This document shows, piece by piece, positions 58,409 through 64,000 of a DNA stretch of 64,000 nucleotides. The position numbers and the translations under genes are program-made. How positions within the stretch are numbered: the first letter of the stretch is position 1; each line of letters opens with the position of its first letter. The DNA is taken from positions 243,440 to 307,439 of the forward strand of contig NZ_JYLD01000008.1 in NCBI RefSeq assembly GCF_001043025.1, in the 5' to 3' direction. A model generated the notes under the pieces. That model ran no database searches. It was not told the DNA's origin and was given only the letters and a program-made list of their open reading frames with translations. This DNA comes from Pseudomonas helleri (GTDB lineage: Bacteria > Pseudomonadota > Gammaproteobacteria > Pseudomonadales > Pseudomonadaceae).

Positions 58409-58693
58409 TTACTCGGCGGGTGGGGCGGGGAGTGGCTGCCAGTGAGTCGGCGGGTTCTCTTCGGTGAATCCGCCGTCCCATGACAGCCAGAAAGGTTCGA
58501 TTTCTTCGTACTCTGGGCAGCGGCAAGCGCCGCCGCAGTCGCCTGCATCCCGGAGCAGTTCGTCGCCAACTGTGTAGTGCCCAAGGGTCACGCGGGGCGG
58601 CACTGGAACGCCGTCAAACGTCTGACCGATTGAAGCGAGCAGCACTTCAGTTCCATCCATCGGCGCGCTGGCAATGTCCTTCCAATCGCTCAT
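58409..58693 (-). CDS. DUF551-like phage protein
   Basis: Protein of 94 residues starting MSDWKDIASAPMDGTEVLLA and ending ENPPTHWQPLPAPPAE. The start (W.xIxSAPxDGT) and the terminal THWxPLP motif are the DUF551 hallmarks. A GGAGG site lies before ATG 58693. Function unknown. Confidence 0.75.
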   Translation of the reverse strand: MSDWKDIASAPMDGTEVLLASIGQTFDGVPVPPRVTLGHYTVGDELLRDAGDCGGACRCPEYEEIEPFWLSWDGGFTEENPPTHWQPLPAPPAE

Positions 58694-58705
58694 GGCGACC
58701 TCCAA

Positions 58706-58861
58706 TTATGGGCAAAGTGGGCACCGGGCCGTCTTAGGCCTACGCCACCCCTTACCGCTGGTTACAGTTGAGTGGCCACAAGACAACTTGCAAAACCACC
58801 CTTGCTTGCCGTGGTCACCAGTGGCTTGTGGCAAGCCGACGACCTTCCGACGCTTTAGCAT
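58706..58861 (-). CDS. Small cysteine-containing phage protein
   Basis: Protein of 51 residues starting MLKRRKVVGLPQATGDHGKQ, with WFCKLSCGH and a terminal CPLCP that could together bind one zinc ion. GGAGG lies five bases before the ATG. No family recognised. Confidence 0.6.
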   Translation of the reverse strand: MLKRRKVVGLPQATGDHGKQGWFCKLSCGHSTVTSGKGWRRPKTARCPLCP

Positions 58862-58883
58862 GGCGACCTCCAGTGTTTTGGGG

Positions 58884-59471
58884 TTAGGCGTCAGCGGCGA
58901 TATCAGCGCGGATTTGAGCTTTGCGCTTCTCAAAGCGAGCGCTCCACGTTGGTTTGCCTTTAACTCGCCATATGGTTGCGCCGCGCTTGCGTAGCTTTCG
59001 GGCACGGGCGGGAGAGACTCGATTTCCCCATTTTTCTTTCCGATAAATCGACTCCCAATACTCGACTGTTTCCCGCTTGTCGTACTTGTAGTAGCGAGAG
59101 CTCGGCTTGTTACTGGCCAGCCAGGTGTCTACCAGCGCTTTCTCGACAGTGGCGCTACAAAACACGTAGCAACTTTCAAGTGATTCGCGAGTGCCAACCC
59201 CAACCTGCAAGGTCGGAACGCCGGGGTCACCGCCGCAGTCCCAGACTTGGCCCTTGCATTCCAGAGTTGAGCCGTCAGTGAGCTGAATCGTGAATGAGCG
59301 GCCTGCAAAAGCATCTCGCGTACCCGGCACGATCTTCATGAAGTCGAAGAAACCGTCATGACTGGAAACAAGCATGTTCCCGGCGCGCTCGTACACGCGG
59401 CGCGGCATTTCATCCAGCAGCAGGAATACTTGCCCCTGCTGGGTTTTGATCACGTCGAGGATATTTGGCAT
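58884..59471 (-). CDS. Phage hypothetical protein
   Basis: Protein of 195 residues starting MPNILDVIKTQQGQVFLLLD; the centre includes TIQLTDGSTLECKGQVWDCG and the C-terminus is strongly basic (ARARKLRKRGATIWRVKGKP), which suggests nucleic-acid contact. ATG 59471 is chosen; upstream residues of the open frame do not look coding. No domain recognised. Confidence 0.65.
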   Translation of the reverse strand: MPNILDVIKTQQGQVFLLLDEMPRRVYERAGNMLVSSHDGFFDFMKIVPGTRDAFAGRSFTIQLTDGSTLECKGQVWDCGGDPGVPTLQVGVGTRESLESCYVFCSATVEKALVDTWLASNKPSSRYYKYDKRETVEYWESIYRKEKWGNRVSPARARKLRKRGATIWRVKGKPTWSARFEKRKAQIRADIAADA

Positions 59472-59996
59472 TTCGAAGACTCCATTCGTTTGTTCACCTG
59501 CATTACGGCAACACTCATTCCTCCCGCTGGTTGCCGATGGGCGCAGGGGTGAGTGTTGGCGTAATAGAAGTGGGGAGGTAGTAGGCGTCCGGCGCTTCCC
59601 GGAATGCGTCGAGTCTGGGCAGCAATGCCCTAGGACTCGCCTGCAGTACATCGTCTTTGCTTTGGTTGGGTCTACAAGCACCTGGCTGATGTGCGGTCAC
59701 ATCGTCGACCCTGCTTTTCTCACCTGCCAGGGTGATGAGCACAGCCTTCTGGCTTGCTACAAGGTGGGTATTGGTAGCTTGTGGCTCACTAGACTTGGGG
59801 ATCTATTGCGATGGCCTTGGCTTGGGGGCGCCCGGAGGTATCTATAAGCAATTCAGCCCAGAGAACTCCGGACCGAATTTTAATTTTTTCACATATCAAA
59901 TGGTTATGAGGATTGAAATTACACGCTTTTTTTATAGCTGCACACTAAGAAGGACTCTAGTCGGCGGTAGGTAACACCTCGGAGAGATTAGGAAAA
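59472..59996. other. Gene-poor stretch between early genes and first csrA
   Basis: About 525 bases with no convincing gene. A minus-strand frame at 59515-59742 (FREAPDAYYLPTSITPTLTP) has some protein-like character but only a GTG start without a ribosome-binding site. From about 59870 rightward the sequence turns AT-rich, continuous with the csrA gene and the gap beyond it. Confidence 0.5.
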
Positions 59997-60176
59997 TTAT
60001 CTTTGGAAAGAGGGGGTAGGCTTGAATCTACAGAACAGCTCATACCTGTGAATAGTGACCGATTTTGGGGCATCAATGGAGAGCTTAACGCGATCACCTG
60101 AAATCCCCTTAATTTGAATTGTTATATTATCACCTATGATAATGGATTCACCAATATAGCGTGCGATCGTCAACAT
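59997..60176 (-). CDS. Divergent CsrA/RsmA-like RNA-binding protein (copy 1)
   Basis: Protein of 59 residues: MLTIARYIGESIIIGDNITI and VKLSIDAPKSVTIHRYELFC. It keeps the CsrA fold pattern (GES.IIGDNI; AP..V.IHR) but departs from the usual MLILTR start and HREEIY region, reading HRYEL. It is AT-rich compared with its neighbours. A GGGGA site precedes the ATG. CsrA proteins bind GGA motifs in mRNA; a phage copy could retune host or phage translation. Confidence 0.85.
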   Translation of the reverse strand: MLTIARYIGESIIIGDNITIQIKGISGDRVKLSIDAPKSVTIHRYELFCRFKPTPSFQR

Positions 60177-60411
60177 GGTTGTCCCCATAAAATTTGATGC
60201 ATGATATGAGAGTCATAGTACTAAGCAGAAATTCAATTTTTCATGAGTTTTTACAAAAATCAATTCTTGATTTAATAATTCTTGATGCTGAATAGCTTCA
60301 GCTTAGTTGTATCGATTCAGCATCAGTTGATATGCATGTAGCTGCAGCTGAATTCTAGTAATCATCATCCCCAAACCCGCTCAGCGAACGGGCTTCAGTG
60401 ATGCCTACCAA
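60177..60411. other. AT-rich gap with TTCAGC inverted repeats between the csrA copies
   Basis: No gene. AT-rich, in contrast to the surrounding sequence. It contains GCTGAATAGCTTCAGC (an inverted repeat with a 4-base centre) and a wider pair ATTCAGC / GCTGAAT. The half-site TTCAGC is also the one repeated before the integrase gene. It probably holds the promoter of csrA copy 1. Confidence 0.45.
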
Positions 60412-60597
60412 TCAAGCAGCGCTATCAGTCAAACGTTCTGCCTGGATACGCTTGTAAATCTCCTCCCGGTGCACTGAGACAGTTTCCGGGGCGACAACGC
60501 CAAGCTTCACTTGCTGGCCGCTTACGCTCAGCACCTGCACGCTGATGTTGTCGTTGATGCGGATGATTTCGCCTACGCGGCGGGTGAGTATCAACAT
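60412..60597 (-). CDS. csrA: CsrA/RsmA family translational regulator (copy 2)
   Basis: Protein of 61 residues very close to canonical Csr[21 protein letters not shown] and [20 protein letters not shown]. The RNA-binding residues of strand 1 (LILTRR) and the VHREEI region are intact, so it should bind GGA-containing leaders. GGAG lies 10 bases before the ATG. It is separated from the divergent copy by 235 bases. Confidence 0.92.
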   Translation of the reverse strand: MLILTRRVGEIIRINDNISVQVLSVSGQQVKLGVVAPETVSVHREEIYKRIQAERLTDSAA

Positions 60598-60667
60598 GGT
60601 CCTTCTCCTTGTTGGGTGGTTTTCCCTCTGCCACCGATGCGGAGGCAGAAGTGAAAAGGCCCATCAT

Positions 60668-60862
60668 TTAGCTACGCTCTGTCTCGCAACATTGTTCGTA
60701 ATGCGCCATGGCAATTGGCAGGTGATAGCTATCCAACGGCCACTTACTAACCTTGCAGCCTTGGCCAGCCGGGCAATGAAAAACGAATAGTTCGCCAGCG
60801 TTTTTATCCATTTCCATGCTCACTTGCGCGCCGCTTGTGAAGTCGTCTTTGATGATGATCAT
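60668..60862 (-). CDS. Small phage hypothetical protein
   Basis: Protein of 64 residues starting MIIIKDDFTSGAQVSMEMDK, with FHCPAGQGCKVSKW in the centre and ECC-type cysteines at the end (HYEQCCETERS). A GGAGCG site precedes the ATG. No family recognised. Confidence 0.6.
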   Translation of the reverse strand: MIIIKDDFTSGAQVSMEMDKNAGELFVFHCPAGQGCKVSKWPLDSYHLPIAMAHYEQCCETERS

Positions 60863-60925
60863 TTCGTTCGCTCCGGTAGTGTTCCCGCTGCACCCGGGTG
60901 ACCAGGTGCAGAAGTGAATTCCCCT

Positions 60926-61111
60926 TCATGCTGCAAATAGCTCCTGTTGACTTGGTTGAGGCATCAGGTAGGCCGCCAGCTTCTCGTCCGGCCATTCCGT
61001 TACGTCGAGCCAGTCTTGATGCTCATGCGCAATCTCTGCCGGGTGAAGCCAGCGCCCTCGCTGCCTGTCCGGGCTGATGCAGAACTTGAGTCCTTGATCT
61101 TTCAGGCACAT
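60926..61111 (-). CDS. Small phage hypothetical protein
   Basis: Protein of 61 residues (ISPDRQRGRWLHPAEIAHEH; DVTEWPDEKLAAYLMPQPSQ). It looks like a soluble early protein. No domain recognised; upstream signals are weak. Confidence 0.5.
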   Translation of the reverse strand: MCLKDQGLKFCISPDRQRGRWLHPAEIAHEHQDWLDVTEWPDEKLAAYLMPQPSQQELFAA

Positions 61112-61295
61112 TCCTCATTCCTCCGTTGTTTTCCCAAAACGCCCGGTCGCCCGGTCGCCCAGGCGTTTCGGTGAAAGTCACTGTTGTTTGGGGTTGCCTG
61201 TTTTTGCAGGGGCAGGCTCCCTGTTTCCTCGCTTTCCACAGTCGAGGGAAACCGTCTAGGATCTGGGGTCCACAGTCGAAAAAAGGAATACAGTT

Positions 61296-61577
61296 ATGGC
61301 GGAGTACATGGTGCGGGTTGAGATATACAAGGCGAACAGCGAAAGCTATGAGGAGCTTCACAAGGCATTGGAAATGCTAGGTACGAAGCGAACAGTTCAG
61401 GGCGATAGCAAGCTTCTGAAGATGCCTGATGGAACATACTTTGGAACAAGCAGCCTCACTGCGGAGCAACTGAGAAAAAGAATTCACGAAATGGCTAGGC
61501 CCTTTTCGCACCCGTCCGACCCATCAATTTTCGTCAGTCAATCAGTAGATTGGTCTGCTTGGTTGAAACCTGCCTGA
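61296..61577 (+). CDS. GhoS-like (former DUF2622) small protein
   Basis: Protein of 93 residues on the plus strand, starting MAEYMVRVEIYKANSESYEE, then LHKALEMLGTKRTVQGDSKL and a C-terminal FVSQSVDWSAWLKP. The pattern (VRVE...Y..LH..ME..G..RT) is that of DUF2622/GhoS proteins, small ferredoxin-like RNases, one of which is the antitoxin of the GhoT membrane toxin. No GhoT-like partner is seen next to it. AAGGA lies 8 bases before the ATG. It overlaps the convergent gene by 40 bases. Confidence 0.6.
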   Translation: MAEYMVRVEIYKANSESYEELHKALEMLGTKRTVQGDSKLLKMPDGTYFGTSSLTAEQLRKRIHEMARPFSHPSDPSIFVSQSVDWSAWLKPA

Positions 61578-61738
61578 GTTGAGTTTCCGCCAGAGAAGGC
61601 TTTGCCCTTTGGCATTTCGCTAACCCAATAGGCCAGGTGATTCGAAGCGATAGCGAAAGCCTCATCGAAGCTGACGCTTTCGTCCGTCGCTATCTCCTGA
61701 ACGATCTGCCGAAACCGTTCTATTTGCTGCTCATTCAT
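61538..61738 (-). CDS. Small phage hypothetical protein
   Basis: Protein of 66 residues: MNEQQIERFRQIVQEIATDE, then SFDEAFAIASNHLAYWVSEM. AGGAG lies upstream of three consecutive in-frame ATGs; the third (61738) has the best spacing. Its 3' end overlaps the plus-strand GhoS-like gene. Confidence 0.6.
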   Translation of the reverse strand: MNEQQIERFRQIVQEIATDESVSFDEAFAIASNHLAYWVSEMPKGKAFSGGNSTQAGFNQADQSTD

Positions 61739-61808
61739 CATCATTACTCCTGTTATTTTCCGAAAGCGCCTGATACAGGCGCTGACGTGAAAAGCACTGG
61801 TGTTGTCG

Positions 61809-62156
61809 CTATGCGTCTTTCGGCTCAAGTGCATGCTTGATCCGCAGGTTTTGATCGGGCGTGTAGATCGGGTTGCACGTACTGCAATGGCCGGATACCG
61901 CAATCTCAATCCTGGACTGAGCCGTGTCAGCGGGGCGCAAGCAATTCGGGCAATGCTCATCGTCAGCAGACTCGATATCTGCGTGGCTCAGGATGCATTT
62001 CTGTGCATCAATCTCCTCATCGTGTGAGTCATCACAGATGGGGCAGAAGAACCTTTCAATGACACCAGGCATGCAGCACTCTCGCGCTCCATCCTCGTCG
62101 TCATGCATCTCGTTGCACGCATCGCACTCGTACTTGATCACCACTCCCTTTGCCAT
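61809..62156 (-). CDS. Cysteine-rich zinc-binding phage protein
   Basis: Protein of 115 residues with several CxxC units: YECDACNEMH, FFCPICDDSHD, EHCPNCLRPAD and HCSTCNPIYT. It should bind two zinc ions. ATG 62156 begins MAKGVVIKYECDAC; the longer frame upstream is not needed. An AGAAG-type site precedes it. Function unknown. Confidence 0.7.
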   Translation of the reverse strand: MAKGVVIKYECDACNEMHDDEDGARECCMPGVIERFFCPICDDSHDEEIDAQKCILSHADIESADDEHCPNCLRPADTAQSRIEIAVSGHCSTCNPIYTPDQNLRIKHALEPKDA

Positions 62157-62263
62157 GGCGCTTCTCCAGTTGATTTCCCAATGCAGCCTGTCGCCAAGCT
62201 GCATCAGTGAGGTTTGGTGCCCGGATATTTACCCACGCCGAGCCGTGCTAGCCTCTCAAGTCC

Positions 62264-62557
62264 CTACAACTGTTGAGGCGATACCGCATGAACATAGAGC
62301 TTCAGTGCAGCGACTGCGGCTGCAAAGACTTCAAGCACCCCGACGACCTGAATGATGACTCGATCATCATTTGCGACGACTGCGGTGCATCCTGCCCCTA
62401 CGGAGAGCTGCGCGATGAGGCTCTCGCCAAGGCGAAGGATTTTTTCGATTGGAAATTCAGGAATATCTTTAAGAGCTGATATATCTGCCCGCATGGATTC
62501 GATCAGCGCGATTGCTCCCGTCGCATCGACTTCGATTTGAAGCTTCGATGTTTGCAT
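62264..62557 (-). CDS. First gene of the leftward early operon, overlaps an antisense gene
   Basis: Frame of 97 codons starting MQTSKLQIEVDATGAIALIE with a strong AGGAG site 7 bases upstream of the ATG, the best ribosome-binding site in this area. It lies directly after the long leader at 62558-62900. Its last two thirds are antisense to the plus-strand zinc protein at 62288-62479, so only one reading may be functional over that part, or both are. No domain recognised. Confidence 0.45.
   Translation of the reverse strand: MQTSKLQIEVDATGAIALIESMRADISALKDIPEFPIEKILRLGESLIAQLSVGAGCTAVVANDDRVIIQVVGVLEVFAAAVAALKLYVHAVSPQQL
62288..62479 (+). CDS. Small zinc-ribbon phage protein
   Basis: Protein of 63 residues: MNIELQCSDCGCKDFKHPDD, then SIIICDDCGASCPYGELRDE. 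The two CxxC pairs form a zinc ribbon typical of small phage proteins. A GAGGCG site lies about 8 bases before the ATG. It is one of three plus-strand genes in an otherwise leftward region, and it overlaps the minus-strand frame at 62264-62557 over its full length. Confidence 0.7.
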   Translation: MNIELQCSDCGCKDFKHPDDLNDDSIIICDDCGASCPYGELRDEALAKAKDFFDWKFRNIFKS

Positions 62558-62863
62558 TGGCTTCTCCTGCTTTCCGCGTGGCCCTGACATAGGGCCACCT
62601 GGAGAGCATCCGGCCCACACTTGGCGGGCCGGTAATCTCTAATCCTTGCATAGGTCAACGGTCGCTTTCCCGTTGATGCCTTTCAGCGCGACACGGGATC
62701 AAGGTCCCAAGGCCAAACGCTTACTCGCCATCACGCAGCCTCTCCAGCTACGCCCTCCGAATGAGGTCTCCTATGCCCAGCGCCGACATATGGTCGAATC
62801 GCTGCGTACCGTTGCGCGGTACGTCCGCTGGCTATGCATCGGCCAGCTCGGCGTTCATCAGGT
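62558..62863 (-). other. Long 5' leader of the early operon
   Basis: About 300 bases between the boxA-like site and the first good start codon. It contains a perfect hairpin GTACCG / CGGTAC and only very short frames. It may carry antitermination or other RNA-based control. No gene is supported in either strand. Confidence 0.4.
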
Positions 62864-62898
62864 TGTTAAAGAGCGGTGTTGCCGGTCTTGCGAGCCGG
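62864..62898 (-). promoter_or_regulatory. boxA-like antitermination site preceded by a hairpin
   Basis: On the minus strand CGCTCTTTAACA (62875-62864) matches the rrn boxA consensus TGCTCTTTAACA in 11 of 12 positions. A small hairpin with CCGG arms (62882-62898) lies just before it, in the boxB-boxA order of rRNA leaders. Confidence 0.6.
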
Positions 62899-62918
62899 TG
62901 TTGCTTGGCTTGGAATGA

Positions 62919-62947
62919 ACAATACCTCCGGTAATGTAGATTGGCAA
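62919..62947 (-). promoter_or_regulatory. Candidate leftward early promoter with overlapping repeats
   Basis: -35 TTGCCA and -10 TATTGT with a 17-base spacer on the minus strand. The short direct repeats CCGGTATTG and CGGAGGTATTG cover the -35 and -10, as a repressor's operators would. The start point would lie about 35 bases before the boxA. Confidence 0.55.
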
Positions 62948-62979
62948 TACCGGCGGTCATATTATTTTTGGGCAGGCAC

Positions 62980-63003
62980 AAAAAAGCCCGCGTTGAGCGG
63001 GCT
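62980..63003 (-). terminator. Terminator after the membrane zinc-ribbon gene
   Basis: On the minus strand AGCCCGC and GCGGGCT pair around TCAAC and run into TTTTTT. It isolates the gene at 63031-63576 from the early promoter downstream. Confidence 0.9.
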
Positions 63004-63030
63004 GCATTTGAGTTCTGCGCTTTGGCAAGA

Positions 63031-63576
63031 TCAGTCTTTGTAGGACAGCTCGCCGAAAATGGAATGATTAACCCTGATATGCTTCAGCGCCTCGACGGCC
63101 TCTGCCTTTTCTTCGTAGGGCCCGATCACCACAACCGCGCCGTCGGGGTGGGCGCAGGGCAGTCCTTCGTCGCTGACAATTTTCTGGGTAGCATCAAATT
63201 CCATACCTGGCCGACAAGGAATGCGGATGGTCCAGCCAGTGGCTGGCACGTAACGCGCCGTCGGCTCAACATCCGCGCCGCAATGTTTGCACTTAACAGC
63301 TGCAAGTTTGATGGTCTCAGCACAGAGCGGGCAGGGACGCGTATCATTGACGGCGGGAACTGAAGCCGCCGGAGCAGCGGCTCTGCCACCAAAGATCAAC
63401 ATGATCAGGCCTGCCAGGGCAATCATCCCGCCCACAATTGCATGCAACTGACGGTCAGCCATCAGCCCGAGATTATTTACTCTGCCCAGGCCGGTGGAAA
63501 CCGAAACATCCATGCTCAGCGCAAAGACCAGCCAGCAAACCCCCACAATCAGGATAAACGTACCGAAACCTTTCAT
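63031..63576 (-). CDS. Two-helix membrane protein with zinc ribbon
   Basis: Protein of 181 residues with two membrane helices (FGTFILIVGVCWLVFALSM; LHAIVGGMIALAGLIMLIFG), a zinc ribbon CPLCAETIKLAAVKCKHCG near residue 83, and a C-terminal domain of about 80 residues. A GGAGGG site lies before ATG 63576. It is followed by its own terminator, so it is a stand-alone unit, perhaps a lysogeny-expressed (moron) gene. Role unknown. Confidence 0.7.
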   Translation of the reverse strand: MKGFGTFILIVGVCWLVFALSMDVSVSTGLGRVNNLGLMADRQLHAIVGGMIALAGLIMLIFGGRAAAPAASVPAVNDTRPCPLCAETIKLAAVKCKHCGADVEPTARYVPATGWTIRIPCRPGMEFDATQKIVSDEGLPCAHPDGAVVVIGPYEEKAEAVEALKHIRVNHSIFGELSYKD

Positions 63577-63741
63577 TGGGTCCCTCCCTAAATTAGGGCT
63601 GAACTTTATCATTCGTGGTGTACGGCCACCAATGGGAGGGCGATGAGGCCAAGACCTTCGGCTAGTGCTATGCCAGCTATACGCTTATGGCCTATAAAGC
63701 TTCATTGGCGCAGGCGGGGAGGGAGAGAGTAGCTAAGGCAT
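63577..63741. other. Intergenic region without a supported gene
   Basis: Together with the terminators to its right, this 300-base gap holds no convincing frame. It probably contains the promoter of the leftward membrane-protein gene. Confidence 0.4.
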
Positions 63742-63776
63742 AAAAAAGACCCGCAATTAGCGAGTCAAGCCGGGTC
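63742..63776 (-). terminator. Minus-strand terminator
   Basis: GACCCG and CGGGTC pair across a 17-base loop and are followed on the minus strand by TTTTTT. It should end a leftward transcript coming from beyond the window or from the disrupted region at the IS. Confidence 0.55.
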
Positions 63777-63876
63777 GGAGGGGCATGGTCACCCGGCATT
63801 TAAAAGTGTAAGTGGCGCCTTGAGGAGTGCAAGCTGGCAATCAGCCCAAGCGCAGACACAAAAAAGCCCGCTTTGA

Positions 63877-64000
63877 ATCGCCCCTAGTTTCGTAGACACC
63901 TCCAAGCCTTAAAATGAGGCCCATTAGGAGGTGCCATGAGCAACCAGCGATATCCCGAAGAATTCAAAATCCAGGCGGTCAAACAAGTGACCGAAAAGAA
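63877..64000 (+). mobile_element. IS3-family insertion sequence, left end only
   Basis: The last 65 bases encode the start of an IS3-type OrfA. The sequence before it (CCCCTAGTTTCGTAGACACC) is non-phage leader. The phage sequence to the left, AAAAAAGCCCGCTTTGA, is one arm of a terminator whose other arm is missing, which places the left end near 63877. The exact terminal repeat cannot be fixed without the right end. Confidence 0.65.
63936..64000 (+). CDS. IS3-family transposase OrfA, cut by window edge
   Basis: Begins MSNQRYPEEFKIQAVKQVTE, the usual opening of IS3-family OrfA helix-turn-helix proteins (Tnp_1 type). A GGAGG site lies 7 bases before the ATG. Only 21 codons are in the window; the rest, and OrfB, would follow to the right. 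Confidence 0.85.
   Translation, partial: MSNQRYPEEFKIQAVKQVTEK

Larger units (their letters stand above)
42020..64000. mobile_element. Prophage integrated in dusA, left part
   Basis: Runs from the dusA junction past the right edge of the window. It holds integrase, PrtN-family regulator, a recombination module (ERF, YqaJ, SSB), two CsrA proteins, many small phage-type genes with ATGA overlaps, and a diversity-generating retroelement. Almost all genes are leftward and look like an early operon. Structural and lysis genes, a CI-type repressor and the right attachment site are not in the window. Confidence 0.9.

Noticed and set aside
59515..59742. 75-codon minus-strand frame with some protein-like character
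   Set aside because: Only a GTG start with no ribosome-binding site, and no recognised family; left as part of a gene-poor stretch.
62646..62918. 90-codon plus-strand frame over the early leader
   Set aside because: It runs across the promoter, hairpin and boxA-like site and has no ribosome-binding site.
1..64000. tRNA or rRNA genes
   Set aside because: I saw no cloverleaf-like sequence with a GGTTCRANTCC arm and no rRNA segments; the boxA-like site at 62864 is not followed by rRNA.

Overview
The window is a piece of a Pseudomonas chromosome (P. fluorescens-like) followed by the left part of a prophage. Pseudomonas is inferred from the gene content and order: nadK, a metallophosphoesterase, glpG, yeaC, a DUF2797 gene and pepN in a row, then the moxR/bat cluster, the 180-kDa NAD-glutamate dehydrogenase gdhB, and mlaA followed by an rssB/rssC-like pair. 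GC content is high and most genes are tightly packed with ATGA overlaps.

Bases 1-42,100 are the host backbone. From left to right they hold: nadK to pepN; a 1.5-kb-codon DUF6543-type (dermonecrotic-toxin-like) protein; a DUF5629 gene coupled to a 6-phosphogluconolactonase-like exported protein; a small exported protein; an ECF sigma/anti-sigma pair divergent from an SrpA-type catalase and cytochrome b561, with two mirrored ECF-type promoters in the gap; a leftward block gst-sbcC-sbcD-batD-batBC-batA-DUF4381-DUF58-moxR; a LysR/EamA divergent pair; an amidohydrolase; gdhB; DUF4404; mlaA; rssB/rssC; and dusA. Long palindromic intergenic repeats of one family occur at 16359-16720 (three copies) and 29245-29397 (one copy).

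From about 42,000 to the right edge lies a prophage inserted at the 5' end of dusA, a known integration target. It starts with a tyrosine integrase and a PrtN-family regulator. Most of the rest is a leftward early operon read from a candidate promoter near 62,930 with an rrn-like boxA leader. It includes many small Zn-finger and hypothetical proteins, two CsrA homologues, an ERF annealing protein, a YqaJ exonuclease, SSB, a YejK-type nucleoid protein and a PD-(D/E)XK-like protein. The right end of the prophage is not in the window. An IS3-family element begins at about 63,877 and appears to have cut a terminator hairpin.

The most notable system is a complete diversity-generating retroelement (DGR) at 47,755-50,871 inside the early operon: a DGR-type reverse transcriptase (IGNLSSQ and YVDD motifs), an Avd accessory protein, a 101-bp template repeat, and two paralogous target genes each ending in a 101-bp variable repeat. 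Compared base by base, the two variable repeats differ from the template at 16 and 14 positions, and all 30 differences fall on template adenines. This is the signature of adenine-specific mutagenic retrohoming. Unusual points are the two adjacent targets, the placement in the early/lysogeny region instead of next to tail genes, and an RT reading frame whose only possible upstream start codons lie inside the template repeat.
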